13,722 nt of DNA, from NCBI GenBank assembly GCA_050256135.1, contig JBFWIF010000070.1:1-13722 (forward strand), in the 5' to 3' direction. Under the pieces are notes generated by a model, which searched no databases, was not told the origin of the DNA, and was given only the letters and a program-made list of their open reading frames with translations. Within the stretch, counting starts at the first letter, position 1. Every line of letters begins with the position of its first letter. The translations under genes and the position numbers were made by a program. Shown piece by piece: positions 6,204-13,659 of the stretch. This stretch comes from RZYP01 sp050256135 (lineage in GTDB: Bacteria; Bacillota; Negativicutes; Acidaminococcales; Acidaminococcaceae).

Positions 6204-6977
6204 TTATTTAGAATTACGTTCATGCAATATCCTTAAACCATCCAAGGTTAAGAAAGGCTCAACAACATTAATTAGTTTAGACTCTGCCGCTATCGTATTA
6301 GCAAAACCACCAGTCGCAATAACAAAAGCCTTGCCGCCAAGCTCATCTATCATCCTGCTGACGATGCCGTCCATCTGCCCCACAAACCCATAAATAACGC
6401 CTGCCTGCATTGCTTTGACCGTATTCCGGCAAATCACATTTCCCGGAGTAATTAGTTCTATACGGGGAAGTTTAGCTGCTTTCTGGAACAAAGCCTCAGT
6501 AGAAATTCCAATACCTGGGGCAATCGCACCTCCTAAGTACTCACCAGTCGGCATTATAGCACAAAATGTTGTTGCCGTACCAAAATCGACAATAATCATA
6601 GGACCTTTGTCCCTGTACTTTTCATAGGCTGCAACCGCGTTGACTATGCGATCCGCACCGACTTCCTTTGGATTTTCATATCTGAGCTGCAAACCGCTCT
6701 TAAGACCCGGTCCCACAATCATTGGCTCTATTTCAAAATAACGTTCGCACATGCGACTCAATGGCACCAAAAGCGGCGGTACTACTGTTGAAATGATTAC
6801 ATCCGTAATCTCGTTCATGCTAACATGACTATATCCAAACATGCTGCTGAGCAAAATTCCGTATTCATCCGCAGTTTTTGATCTATCCGTGGAAAACCGC
6901 CAGTGGACTAAAAGCTCACTATCCTGATAAACACCGGCTACAATGTTGGAATTTCCCACGTCAATTACTAATAACAT
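6204..6977 (-). CDS. coaX: Type III pantothenate kinase
   Basis: Phosphorylates pantothenate, the first step of coenzyme A synthesis. The type III enzyme belongs to the ASKHA fold and needs a monovalent cation. In 257 residues the diagnostic motifs are in order: DVGNSN (6-11, phosphate binding), GADR (107-110), DFGTAT (131-136) with the catalytic-region Asp131, GAIAPGI (150-156) and ATGGFAN (221-227). The ATG at 6977 has a strong GGAGG site seven bases upstream. It follows bioY by 34 bases, with no promoter seen between them, and probably belongs to the birA transcript. It is followed by a 26-base palindrome. Confidence 0.97.
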   Translation of the reverse strand: MLLVIDVGNSNIVAGVYQDSELLVHWRFSTDRSKTADEYGILLSSMFGYSHVSMNEITDVIISTVVPPLLVPLSRMCERYFEIEPMIVGPGLKSGLQLRYENPKEVGADRIVNAVAAYEKYRDKGPMIIVDFGTATTFCAIMPTGEYLGGAIAPGIGISTEALFQKAAKLPRIELITPGNVICRNTVKAMQAGVIYGFVGQMDGIVSRMIDELGGKAFVIATGGFANTIAAESKLINVVEPFLTLDGLRILHERNSK

Positions 6978-7011
6978 TTTGTTTCCTCCCCACAGGTGGT
7001 AAATTAAAAAA

Positions 7012-7578
7012 CTATTTACGCTCCATCACAAAAAGACCAGCGTCAATTAATGCCTTTCGCACCTTTACCCCGACATAAGATGCGATAGCTGTTTTAATTA
7101 TATCAAAAGGAAGAAAAGGTGCAATAGCAATCAGAACGGATTTCTCCCAAGTCATTGGTTTGTGCAGAAAATACTGAAAGCTAAGTTTAAAACCAATCAA
7201 ACCTATAATATAGGCAACAGCAAGAGCTGTCAACAGATATAAAAACGTCTTAACATAACCAGCCTCCAAATTTTTTTCTGTCAACAGGCCAGCCAGCCAG
7301 GAACATACGATAAAGCCAAAAATGAAACCTCCGGTAGGTCCAATCAGCATGACCGCACCTGCTTGGCCCTGATTAAAGACCGGTAATCCTAAAACACCAA
7401 GCACAATCCAAACAATGATACTGATTGGTCCCCATTTATGACCTAACAAAATACCACTCAACAAAACAACCAATGGCTGTAAGGTATGAGGTACCGGTCC
7501 AATAGGAATTACGATATAAGAACTTATAATCATAAAGGCAGCGAAAATAGCTGCCAACATCATGTTACGCAGCTGCAT
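7012..7578 (-). CDS. bioY: Biotin transporter BioY (S component of an ECF transporter)
   Basis: An integral membrane protein that binds biotin for uptake, usually with a shared energy-coupling module (EcfA, EcfA', EcfT). The 188 residues hold about six hydrophobic segments, with the BioY-typical VPIGPVPHTLQPLVVLLSG near residues 24-42 and MLIGPTGGFIFGF near 77-89. No ECF energising genes are in the window, so they must be encoded elsewhere or BioY acts alone. The first ATG (7576-7578) begins two bases after the birA stop, and its ribosome binding sequence AAGGGGG lies inside the end of birA. The spacing of 12 bases is somewhat long. The tight coupling to birA supports a biotin salvage unit. 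Confidence 0.96.
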   Translation of the reverse strand: MQLRNMMLAAIFAAFMIISSYIVIPIGPVPHTLQPLVVLLSGILLGHKWGPISIIVWIVLGVLGLPVFNQGQAGAVMLIGPTGGFIFGFIVCSWLAGLLTEKNLEAGYVKTFLYLLTALAVAYIIGLIGFKLSFQYFLHKPMTWEKSVLIAIAPFLPFDIIKTAIASYVGVKVRKALIDAGLFVMERK

Positions 7579-7580
7579 TT

Positions 7581-8573
7581 TTAGTTTTTTCCCCCTTCAG
7601 GTTGTGCTGGTCTGATAGAAACATCGCCCGCAATAACTTTAACTCTTTCACCGCCGCGTTCAACAATTAGAAGACCATCTTCATCAATATCCACGGCTTT
7701 ACCTATATAAACCTCATTTGGTGCAATGACTTTGACTTCTTTTCCAAGAGTTACTGACCACCAGCGCCACTCTTCTAGCACCGGTCCAAATCCTTCAGTA
7801 ATTGCCAGTTCATAAAATTCTTCCATATTCTTCAAAATCAAGGCTAAAAGTTCTGCTCTATTGATTTTTCTCGTCGTAACATCAGCAAGGGATGCAACTA
7901 TATCTTGAAGCTCATCTGACAAATTTGACTTCGGAATATTGATGTTAATTCCTGTCCCTATGACAATGTAATTTATATGACCAAATTCGGCATTCATCTC
8001 TGTCAAAATACCAACCATTTTTTTGCCATCAATCAAAATATCATTAGGCCATTTGATCCCGGCTTTCACACCTGTATACTCATGAATAGCCCTCACGACA
8101 GCGACCGCAGCCAAGAGAGTGCATTTGGAAGCTTCAGAAGGCATAAATGGCGGTCTCAATACTACTGAAAACCAAATACCACAAGCATAAGGAGCAAACC
8201 AACCACGGGAAAGACGACCTTTACCGCCCACCTGTTCTTCTGCTATACATACAGTCCCATTTTCACACCCGGCATTAGCTAGTTTTTTAGCAACTTCATT
8301 GGTCGATGTAACTGAATTATCATAATTAATACTGTGCCCAAGCCATTTTGTCTCAAGACGCGTAACGACTTCTTCCGGCCGCAAACTATCAGGAGCACTT
8401 TGTAATATGTAGCCTTTTTTTGGTACAGAATCAATAATATAACCGTTATTTTTCAAAACTTGTATATGCTTCCAGATTGCCGTTCTGGATACCTCCAGCA
8501 AAGCAGATAATTCTTCGCCTGACACTGGCTCTGGAGCGCGTTTTCGTAAAATCTCCAATATACGCTGACGCAT
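7581..8573 (-). CDS. birA: Bifunctional biotin-[acetyl-CoA-carboxylase] ligase and biotin repressor BirA
   Basis: Activates biotin to biotinoyl-AMP, attaches it to biotin carboxyl carrier proteins, and can repress biotin genes. The 330-residue form has an N-terminal winged HTH (about residues 1-58, with SRTAIWKHIQVLKNNGY as recognition region), which marks the DNA-binding class. The ligase core shows GGKGRLSRGW (116-125), the biotinyl-AMP loop, and KWPNDILIDGKKMVG (174-188). An SH3-like domain closes the protein (about 275-325). The start is the ATG at 8571-8573, nine bases from AGGTGGAG (8583-8590). An in-frame GTG at 8586-8588 lies inside that ribosome binding site and is rejected. The palindrome in its promoter may be its own operator. 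Confidence 0.95.
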   Translation of the reverse strand: MRQRILEILRKRAPEPVSGEELSALLEVSRTAIWKHIQVLKNNGYIIDSVPKKGYILQSAPDSLRPEEVVTRLETKWLGHSINYDNSVTSTNEVAKKLANAGCENGTVCIAEEQVGGKGRLSRGWFAPYACGIWFSVVLRPPFMPSEASKCTLLAAVAVVRAIHEYTGVKAGIKWPNDILIDGKKMVGILTEMNAEFGHINYIVIGTGININIPKSNLSDELQDIVASLADVTTRKINRAELLALILKNMEEFYELAITEGFGPVLEEWRWWSVTLGKEVKVIAPNEVYIGKAVDIDEDGLLIVERGGERVKVIAGDVSIRPAQPEGGKN

Positions 8574-8594
8574 TTTATTACTCTCCACCTTTCC

Positions 8595-8611
8595 GTTATC
8601 CTTAGAATAAC
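8595..8611. promoter_or_regulatory. Second dyad over the birA -10 region
   Basis: GTTATCC (8595-8601) and GAATAAC (8605-8611) are inverted repeats with one G-T type mismatch around a 3-base centre. The dyad overlaps the -10 box and the expected transcription start. It could widen the operator at 8610-8629 or be a separate site; support is weak. Confidence 0.3.
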
Positions 8612-8632
8612 AATAGGTTAACCTGTTGTCAA
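8604..8632 (-). promoter_or_regulatory. Strong sigma-A promoter of birA-bioY-coaX(-dusB)
   Basis: On the minus strand TTGACA (8627-8632) and TATTCT (8604-8609) are separated by 17 bases, with TGT before the -10 giving an extended -10. It lies just after the ftsH terminator, so birA starts a new transcription unit. Confidence 0.85.
8610..8629. promoter_or_regulatory. 20-base near-perfect palindrome in the birA promoter spacer, candidate operator
   Basis: Nine of ten base pairs are symmetric around a central TTAA. The inner ten bases, AGGTTAACCT, are a perfect palindrome, and the outer bases are ACAA and TTGT. The site fills the spacer and runs into the -35, so a bound protein would block the promoter. 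BirA is the natural candidate because its gene is the first one controlled and it has an HTH. However, known BirA boxes have two GTTtACAA-like half-sites held well apart, and this one is compact, so another regulator is possible. Confidence 0.6.
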
Positions 8633-8637
8633 GTTAT

Positions 8638-8676
8638 AAAAAAAGAGATTTCCTCTTTGTAAAGGAAATCTCTTTT
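8638..8676 (-). terminator. Intrinsic terminator of ftsH
   Basis: AAAAGAGATTTCC (8641-8653) and GGAAATCTCTTTT (8664-8676) form a 13-bp stem with a 10-nt loop. On the minus strand the stem runs into a continuous T tract (8638-8644). It lies ten bases after the ftsH stop codon and closes that unit before the birA promoter. Confidence 0.93.
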
Positions 8677-8686
8677 GCGTAGAAAT

Positions 8687-10654
8687 TTATTCTTTTGTAT
8701 TAGCTGAATGAGCCAAGTCAGTTCCCGCTTGATCAGATGTTGGCTGCAAAACATCTTTGGCAGTTTTTACCTCTTCTGTATTTTCATCGGCTACCATAGG
8801 TTCCGCTTCATCAGAAACCGGTTCTTCTTTTGGAGGCTCTGCAGATTTTTCATCTTTCGGAAGAATCTTGCCATGCTCCATCAATTGCTGAACTTCATAG
8901 CCTTCCAACGTTTCTCTTTCAATCAAAGCTTCGGCTATCAGATGCAGCTTGTCAATATTATCCTGCAAAAGCTTAACTGTTCCCTGATAGGCCTCATCAA
9001 TAAATTGACGAATTTCGCTATCAATCTGAGCAGCAACTTCTTCACTATAATCTTTGTCCCTGCCGATATCTCTGCCAAGGAAAACCTGATCCTGTCGATG
9101 TCCAAAGGTAACTGCGCCGAGTTTCTCACTCATGCCATACTCACAAATCATCTGTCTGGCAAGACTTGTAGCACGCTGCAAGTCATTACTTGCACCACTG
9201 GAAATTTCATTAAGCACCAAAGCTTCTGCTACGCGACCACCGAGAAGCAGTTTAAGCTCGTCCAGAAGTTCACTGCGCGTTGCGTAATAACGATCCTCTT
9301 TCGGCAGGCTTAAGGTATAGCCACCTGCGCGTCCGCGTGGAATAATTGTAACCTTATGCACCGGATCAGTGTGGTCTAAAAGCATGCCAACCAGAGTATG
9401 ACCGCCTTCATGATAGGCAGTAAGTTTCTTTTCATTATCACTGATCACGCGGCTCTTGCGTTCCGGTCCCATCATAACGCGTTCTGCTGCCTCTTCCATT
9501 TCAGACATAGTTATCTTTTTCTTGTTACGTCTTGCCGAGAGTAAAGCTGCTTCATTTACAAGGTTGCTCAAATCAGCTCCCGTAAATCCTGGTGTACGTC
9601 TTGCCACAACATCAAGATTTACGTCTTCGCTGACAGGTTTTCCCTTGACATGTACTTTTAATATTTCCTGACGTCCTTTAATGTCAGGGCGATCAACAAC
9701 AATCTGACGATCAAAACGACCGGGGCGTAACAAAGCCGGATCAAGAATGTCAGGACGATTGGTTGCCGCTATCATAATAATACCCTCGTTAGCCCCAAAA
9801 CCATCCATTTCAACAAGTAACTGGTTCAATGTTTGTTCACGCTCATCATGACCACCACCAAGACCGGCACCTCTTTGTCGGCCGACAGCATCAATTTCAT
9901 CAATGAAAATAATACAAGGGGCATTCTTTTTCGCTTGTTCAAATAAGTCACGTACACGTGAAGCGCCGACACCAACGAACATTTCCACAAAATCAGAACC
10001 ACTGATACTAAAGAATGGCACACCTGCCTCGCCTGCAACAGCTTTAGCCAATAAAGTCTTACCTGTACCAGGAGGTCCGAATAATAAAACTCCCTTTGGA
10101 ATCCTTGCGCCTAACTCGTTGAATTTTTTCGGCTGTTTTAGGAATTCCACTACCTCTTCCAGCTCTTGCTTGGCCTCGTCGGCACCAGCTACATCCTTAA
10201 AGGTGATTTTAATTTTTTCGTCCCCATACATCTTAGCCCTGCTTTTGCCGAAAGACATTACGCGTCCCCCGCCGCCTTGGCTTTGTTGCATAAGTAAGAA
10301 CCAGATACCGACAATCAGCAGCATCGGTAAGATAGAAGAAATAATATTCATCCACCATGGTGGCTGCGGCGGCAGCTCCACCTTGATTTCCACATCATGG
10401 TTACGCAATGTATGAATTAATTCCGGGTCTTCAGGAGCAATTGTAGTAAAATCAGCACCGGATTTTAATTTACCACTAATAACATTTTCCACTATAGTTA
10501 CACGCTTAACTTCGTCTTGCTGTACCTGTTTGATGAAGTTGCTATAGGAAATATCCGTTTTACTGACAGTATTCGTAGAATAGTATTCAATAATCCAGAT
10601 GGCAACAATAATAATCAGTAAATAAAAGCTGACATTTCTAAAAAATTTGCCCAC
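8687..10654 (-). CDS. ftsH: ATP-dependent zinc metalloprotease FtsH
   Basis: Membrane-anchored AAA+ protease that extracts and degrades membrane and regulatory proteins. In 655 residues: two transmembrane helices (about 7-24 and 103-122) around an external loop; Walker A GPPGTGKT (193-200); Walker B IIFIDEID (248-255); the second region of homology with arginine fingers Arg310 and Arg313; the zinc site HEGGH (415-419) with Asp491 as the third ligand. The common form of the zinc motif is HEAGH; the Ala-to-Gly change keeps HExxH. After about residue 600 comes a long acidic, low-complexity cytoplasmic tail. The start is GTG at 10652-10654, seven bases from AGGAGGG (10662-10668), with no better ATG. 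It follows hpt, as in many Firmicutes, and has its own candidate promoter. Confidence 0.98.
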   Translation of the reverse strand: MGKFFRNVSFYLLIIIVAIWIIEYYSTNTVSKTDISYSNFIKQVQQDEVKRVTIVENVISGKLKSGADFTTIAPEDPELIHTLRNHDVEIKVELPPQPPWWMNIISSILPMLLIVGIWFLLMQQSQGGGGRVMSFGKSRAKMYGDEKIKITFKDVAGADEAKQELEEVVEFLKQPKKFNELGARIPKGVLLFGPPGTGKTLLAKAVAGEAGVPFFSISGSDFVEMFVGVGASRVRDLFEQAKKNAPCIIFIDEIDAVGRQRGAGLGGGHDEREQTLNQLLVEMDGFGANEGIIMIAATNRPDILDPALLRPGRFDRQIVVDRPDIKGRQEILKVHVKGKPVSEDVNLDVVARRTPGFTGADLSNLVNEAALLSARRNKKKITMSEMEEAAERVMMGPERKSRVISDNEKKLTAYHEGGHTLVGMLLDHTDPVHKVTIIPRGRAGGYTLSLPKEDRYYATRSELLDELKLLLGGRVAEALVLNEISSGASNDLQRATSLARQMICEYGMSEKLGAVTFGHRQDQVFLGRDIGRDKDYSEEVAAQIDSEIRQFIDEAYQGTVKLLQDNIDKLHLIAEALIERETLEGYEVQQLMEHGKILPKDEKSAEPPKEEPVSDEAEPMVADENTEEVKTAKDVLQPTSDQAGTDLAHSANTKE

Positions 10655-10700
10655 AACAATGCCCTCCTTCCTAACTTTTTCTATACTATCACATTGTATA

Positions 10701-10729
10701 ATGATACACTAATCTGATTTTGAGGACAA
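10701..10729 (-). promoter_or_regulatory. Candidate sigma-A promoter of ftsH
   Basis: On the minus strand TTGTCC (10724-10729) and TATCAT (10701-10706) are 17 bases apart, with four and five consensus bases. It lies in the 81-base gap after hpt. A small inverted repeat, TGTAT (10695-10699) with ATACA (10704-10708), overlaps the -10 and may bind a regulator. It is not a match to the CIRCE heat-shock operator. Confidence 0.5.
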
Positions 10730-10735
10730 GTGCAT

Positions 10736-11278
10736 TTATTTTTTAGCAAAAACAGATGGTTTCAAAATGCCTATAACCGGCAAATTACGGTAATCTCCCG
10801 CAAAATCAAGGCCATAGCCTACTACAAACTCATCAGGAATCTCAAACCCTACATAATCGGCATTCATTTCGTTAACTCGTCTGGACCCTTTATCCAGCAG
10901 GACTGCTGTTTTGACTGACAAAGGATTTCTGGTTTGCAGCAACCTGGAAATTTTTTCCAATGTCAAGCCTGTATCTATGATATCATCGACTATTAAAACA
11001 TGCTTGCCTGCTATATTCTCGTCGATATCCTTAATGACATTTATGCTGCCTGCACTAACTGTACTGTTACCGTAAGAAGATGAAATCATAAAGTCAAGTC
11101 TGACAGGCAAATCCATATTTTTTGTCAACTCAGCAGTAAAATAAACTGCTCCTTTCAGCAATGACACAACAACCAGTGTTTGTCCCTCATAATCTTTGGT
11201 AATTTGTTCGCCCAGTTCTTTAACTCTTTGACGTATTTCTTCCTCATTGAATAAAACTTGCTTTAAGTCTTTATGCAT
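10736..11278 (-). CDS. hpt: Hypoxanthine phosphoribosyltransferase
   Basis: Salvages hypoxanthine (and usually guanine) to IMP or GMP with PRPP in the cytoplasm. The 180-residue length is typical. The PRPP-binding signature VLIVDDIIDTGLTL (94-107) with Asp98-Asp99 is intact, the flexible-loop segment SSSYGNST (66-73) is present, and the purine-contact region follows DEFVVGYGLDF near the C-terminus. The start is the ATG at 11276-11278, eight bases from GAGGGGGG (11287-11294). A reading frame extending upstream to 11323 overlaps tilS and lacks a suitable ribosome binding site. It begins four bases after the tilS stop, the classic tilS-hpt-ftsH arrangement. Confidence 0.97.
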   Translation of the reverse strand: MHKDLKQVLFNEEEIRQRVKELGEQITKDYEGQTLVVVSLLKGAVYFTAELTKNMDLPVRLDFMISSSYGNSTVSAGSINVIKDIDENIAGKHVLIVDDIIDTGLTLEKISRLLQTRNPLSVKTAVLLDKGSRRVNEMNADYVGFEIPDEFVVGYGLDFAGDYRNLPVIGILKPSVFAKK

Positions 11279-11282
11279 ATTA

Positions 11283-12665
11283 TTATCCCCCCTCTGAGAG
11301 CTCAAAAAGCAGCCATTCCTCAAAAGTTTTGTCTGCCTTCCAGACTGCAGTCTGCCCGCCTATCAGCCATATAACTTCATTGTCTGCGCATACCAGCAGC
11401 AACTCATCTCGCTCTGCTGACGGCATCTTCTTGTCTATCAGATATTCTTTAAGTTTTTTAGCGCCGCTGCCTTTTGGTCTGAACCGGTCGCCATTTTCTC
11501 TATTTCGCACCTTTATTATACCAGCAACAAGACTTCTAGGATACACCGCTCTGTTTTTTGCGTAAGCTGGTTGCTCCCCGATTACAAGTTCTGAGCTTAG
11601 CCAACGCCCATCCGGCAGCCTTAATCTTCCCGGCACGGGAAGCATCTCAGAAAAATGTTTTTTACTTCCTGTTTCCGCTACCTCACTGAGCAATAAAAAA
11701 CCATAAGCATATTCGACCCTGACTCCCGGCAAAGTAAGCAACGCACCGCTGCGTCCGTTTTTTACCAGATGCAGAAGCGCCTCAACATGCTTTCTCTCAA
11801 GCTGGTTATGTTTTATTTCTGCGACCTTTTGAAACCACAGCATCAGCACCCTGGTTGATAATGCAGGCGCTAATTCAGCAAATTCTTTTACGCAAAGACC
11901 ACATCTTTCATCTTTACTTTTACAATTTTTCTTCAGATATTCTTGTGCAAGCTGTTCCAAATAATCCTCATCCTGTGCTGCCAGGTACGCAGTTGTCGCC
12001 AACACGCGTTTTATCTGAGGATTGTATTTTTCCAACAGTGGTAAAAGTTCTTTACGAATGCTGTTTCTTCGATAATCCACACATTCGTTGCTGCTGTCAG
12101 TACACCATTCCGTTCCTTGCTGCTTGCAGTAATCTTCCATTTCCTTTCGTGTAACACCCAAAAAAGGCCTTACAATCAGACCATTTTTCGTTTGCATGCC
12201 ACGTAACCCACGTGTGCCTGCTCCACGGAGCAAATTCATCAACACCGTTTCTGCCTGGTCATCCTGATGATGTCCAGTGACAATGGCGAAGGCCTTAAGT
12301 TTTTGGCATTCATCTTTCAAAGCACGATAGCGAAGTTCGCGAGCCGCTTCTTCAACAGATATCTTTTTTTTAGCAGCTAAAGAATTTACATCAACATCAC
12401 ATCTTATGAAAGGCAGTTTTCGCTCTTTACAAAATTTTTCTACAAAAAGAGCGTCCCTTTCTGCTTCAGCACCTCTTAAATGATGCTGAACATGGCAGAC
12501 AAAAATCTGCCATCCTTCGTCCTGCCCTACTTGCTGCAAGGCAGACGTCATTGCCAAAGAATCAGCTCCGCCAGAGCAGGCAGCCAGAAGCACTGCTCCC
12601 CTCTGGAACAGTTTTTGTTTTTTTAAAAGCCGTTCCATCCCTAGGCTAATTGGTTCTCCAGCCAT
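11283..12665 (-). CDS. tilS: tRNA(Ile)-lysidine synthetase TilS
   Basis: Converts the wobble cytidine of the tRNA-Ile CAU anticodon to lysidine, so that the tRNA reads AUA and takes isoleucine. The 460-residue protein has the PP-loop ATP pyrophosphatase motif SGGADS (31-36), the N-type signature VTGHHQDDQAETVLMNLLRG (129-148), and a C-terminal TilS domain with RNRENGDRFRPKGSGAKKLK. The start is the ATG at 12663-12665, four bases from AGGAGG (12670-12675). An in-frame start further up at 12710 would overlap a terminator stem and has no ribosome binding site. Since the terminator lies directly upstream and no good promoter is seen, expression may depend on read-through from the S1 gene. Confidence 0.96.
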   Translation of the reverse strand: MAGEPISLGMERLLKKQKLFQRGAVLLAACSGGADSLAMTSALQQVGQDEGWQIFVCHVQHHLRGAEAERDALFVEKFCKERKLPFIRCDVDVNSLAAKKKISVEEAARELRYRALKDECQKLKAFAIVTGHHQDDQAETVLMNLLRGAGTRGLRGMQTKNGLIVRPFLGVTRKEMEDYCKQQGTEWCTDSSNECVDYRRNSIRKELLPLLEKYNPQIKRVLATTAYLAAQDEDYLEQLAQEYLKKNCKSKDERCGLCVKEFAELAPALSTRVLMLWFQKVAEIKHNQLERKHVEALLHLVKNGRSGALLTLPGVRVEYAYGFLLLSEVAETGSKKHFSEMLPVPGRLRLPDGRWLSSELVIGEQPAYAKNRAVYPRSLVAGIIKVRNRENGDRFRPKGSGAKKLKEYLIDKKMPSAERDELLLVCADNEVIWLIGGQTAVWKADKTFEEWLLFELSEGG

Positions 12666-12675
12666 AGTACCTCCT

Positions 12676-12708
12676 AAAAACAAAACGGGCACTCCCAAAG
12701 AAGTGCCC
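12676..12708 (-). terminator. Intrinsic terminator or attenuator between the S1 gene and tilS
   Basis: GGGCACT (12687-12693) and AGTGCCC (12702-12708) make a 7-bp stem with an 8-nt loop, followed on the minus strand by GTTTTGTTTTT. It lies 13 bases after the S1 gene stop codon, and its T tract touches the AGGAGG of tilS. The single G in the T tract may allow partial read-through. Confidence 0.8.
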
Positions 12709-12721
12709 AATATATCACAAT

Positions 12722-13135
12722 TTAATCATTTCTGCGGCTAGCACCGCGACCACCGCGTTTTGATTCCGTATTACGTTTCAAGTCCAGCAATCTATCATCA
12801 CTATCTTTAAGGAAACGTGATAACTTATCTTCAAAAGTAAGAGTCGGCACCACCTTTGGTGTCACAGGGCGACGTTCTACAGGCCTTTTAGGAGCTGGCG
12901 GCGGCATAAGCTGCTTAATTGATAAGCCTATTTTGCCTTTCTCATCTATTGATAAGACTTTAACCGTAACCTTGTCCTTTTCCTTTAAAAAGTCATGAAC
13001 GTCTTTAACATAAACATTAGATACCTCAGAAATGTGGATAAGGCCTACTTTTCCTTCCGGCAACTGCACAAAAGCGCCAAAATTAGTAATACCAGAAACT
13101 TCACCTTCCACAATAGCGCCTACTTCAAGAGCCAT
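12722..13135 (-). CDS. S1-domain RNA-binding protein (YabR-like)
   Basis: A single S1 OB-fold domain (residues 1-75, GEVSGITNFGAFVQLPEGKVGLIHISE) is followed by a proline-rich linker (78-98) and a conserved FEDKLSRFLKDSDDRL segment. It ends in a basic RG-rich tail (125-135) that should add RNA affinity. The protein is probably a ribosome- or RNA-associated factor like B. subtilis YabR; the precise role is unknown. The chosen ATG at 13133-13135 gives MALEVG, which matches the family's N-terminus, but it is 13 bases from the AAGGGGG site (13149-13155). A TTG at 13142-13144 is the other option, at only four bases. It has a good promoter of its own and sits between divIC and tilS. In spore-formers spoIIE usually follows it. 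Confidence 0.9.
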   Translation of the reverse strand: MALEVGAIVEGEVSGITNFGAFVQLPEGKVGLIHISEVSNVYVKDVHDFLKEKDKVTVKVLSIDEKGKIGLSIKQLMPPPAPKRPVERRPVTPKVVPTLTFEDKLSRFLKDSDDRLLDLKRNTESKRGGRGASRRND

Positions 13136-13177
13136 AAAGATCAATGATCCCCCTTATAATTTTTGTTCTTGCGACTA

Positions 13178-13207
13178 ATTATAACCTTCGAAACAAATTG
13201 GTGTCAA
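13178..13207 (-). promoter_or_regulatory. Sigma-A promoter of the S1-domain gene
   Basis: On the minus strand TTGACA (13202-13207) and TATAAT (13178-13183) are both perfect consensus, with an 18-base spacer. It lies in the 85-base gap after divIC, and transcription would start about 35 bases before the ATG at 13135. Confidence 0.85.
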
Positions 13208-13220
13208 CCTGAAAAACAAT

Positions 13221-13532
13221 TTACTGTTTTCCTTTCGCTGCTTGTGTACCTTTTTCTTCAATAATAAATAACGGAACTTCATCCTTACCAACCATATTAT
13301 GCTCTTCGCGAGCTAGCTTTTCAATATATTTCAAGTCATCCAGCTTCTGCCGTTCGTTTTCTAATGTTTTCTGTTCGTTCTGCAAGGACTCAATCCTTTT
13401 CTGAGTCTTTGCCAATTCTTTATTAACCTGATAAATATTATATTCTTTATGGGCCAACGCCAGCAGAAAACACACGGCTATAAACAGCAGCAAAAGCCTG
13501 AAACCATTGATACGTCGTCTCTCTCTTGCCAT
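13221..13532 (-). CDS. divIC: Septum formation initiator protein, DivIC/FtsB family
   Basis: A small bitopic membrane protein of the divisome that pairs with FtsL to activate septal peptidoglycan synthesis. The 103 residues show a short basic cytoplasmic start (RERRR), one transmembrane helix (about 11-27), a coiled coil (about 30-68) rich in Lys, Glu and Gln, and the family's closing motif YIEKLAREEHNMVGKDEVPLFI split across 69-90. The ATG at 13530-13532 is seven bases from GAGG (13540-13543). A GTG directly before it is only four bases away and less likely. The gene sits after HU, where B. subtilis and clostridia have hslR, yabP and yabQ in between. The name rests on family and synteny. Confidence 0.88.
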   Translation of the reverse strand: MARERRRINGFRLLLLFIAVCFLLALAHKEYNIYQVNKELAKTQKRIESLQNEQKTLENERQKLDDLKYIEKLAREEHNMVGKDEVPLFIIEEKGTQAAKGKQ

Positions 13533-13567
13533 CACTCTGCCTCACATTTCGCATAATTCACATTTAT

Positions 13568-13576
13568 AGTATACCA
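13568..13576 (-). promoter_or_regulatory. Extended -10 promoter of divIC
   Basis: On the minus strand TGGTATACT combines a TGn element (13574-13576) with the -10 TATACT (13568-13573). No good -35 lies 16-18 bases upstream, which fits an extended -10 promoter. It lies between the HU terminator and the divIC ribosome binding site. Confidence 0.65.
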
Positions 13577-13600
13577 TTTCTGCTGTCATTGTGCAGATAT

Positions 13601-13632
13601 AAAAAACAACCTGTTGGGTAACCAACAGGTTG
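13601..13632 (-). terminator. Intrinsic terminator of the HU gene
   Basis: CAACCTGTTGG (13607-13617) and CCAACAGGTTG (13622-13632) form an 11-bp perfect stem with a 4-nt loop, followed on the minus strand by six T (13601-13606). It lies 27 bases after the HU stop codon. Confidence 0.95.
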
Positions 13633-13659
13633 CATAGTATTCAAGAATACAATCAACAA

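Noticed and set aside
8708..9313. 201-codon open frame on the plus strand
   Set aside because: It lies fully antisense to the C-terminal half of ftsH, has a Cys/Phe-rich composition typical of shadow frames, and has no ribosome binding site.
9903..10415. 170-codon open frame on the plus strand
   Set aside because: Antisense to the AAA domain of ftsH; the sequence mirrors conserved FtsH codons and matches no known family.
10669..10735. CIRCE (HrcA) operator ahead of ftsH
   Set aside because: The 9-base arms TTAGCACTC/GAGTGCTAA are not present.
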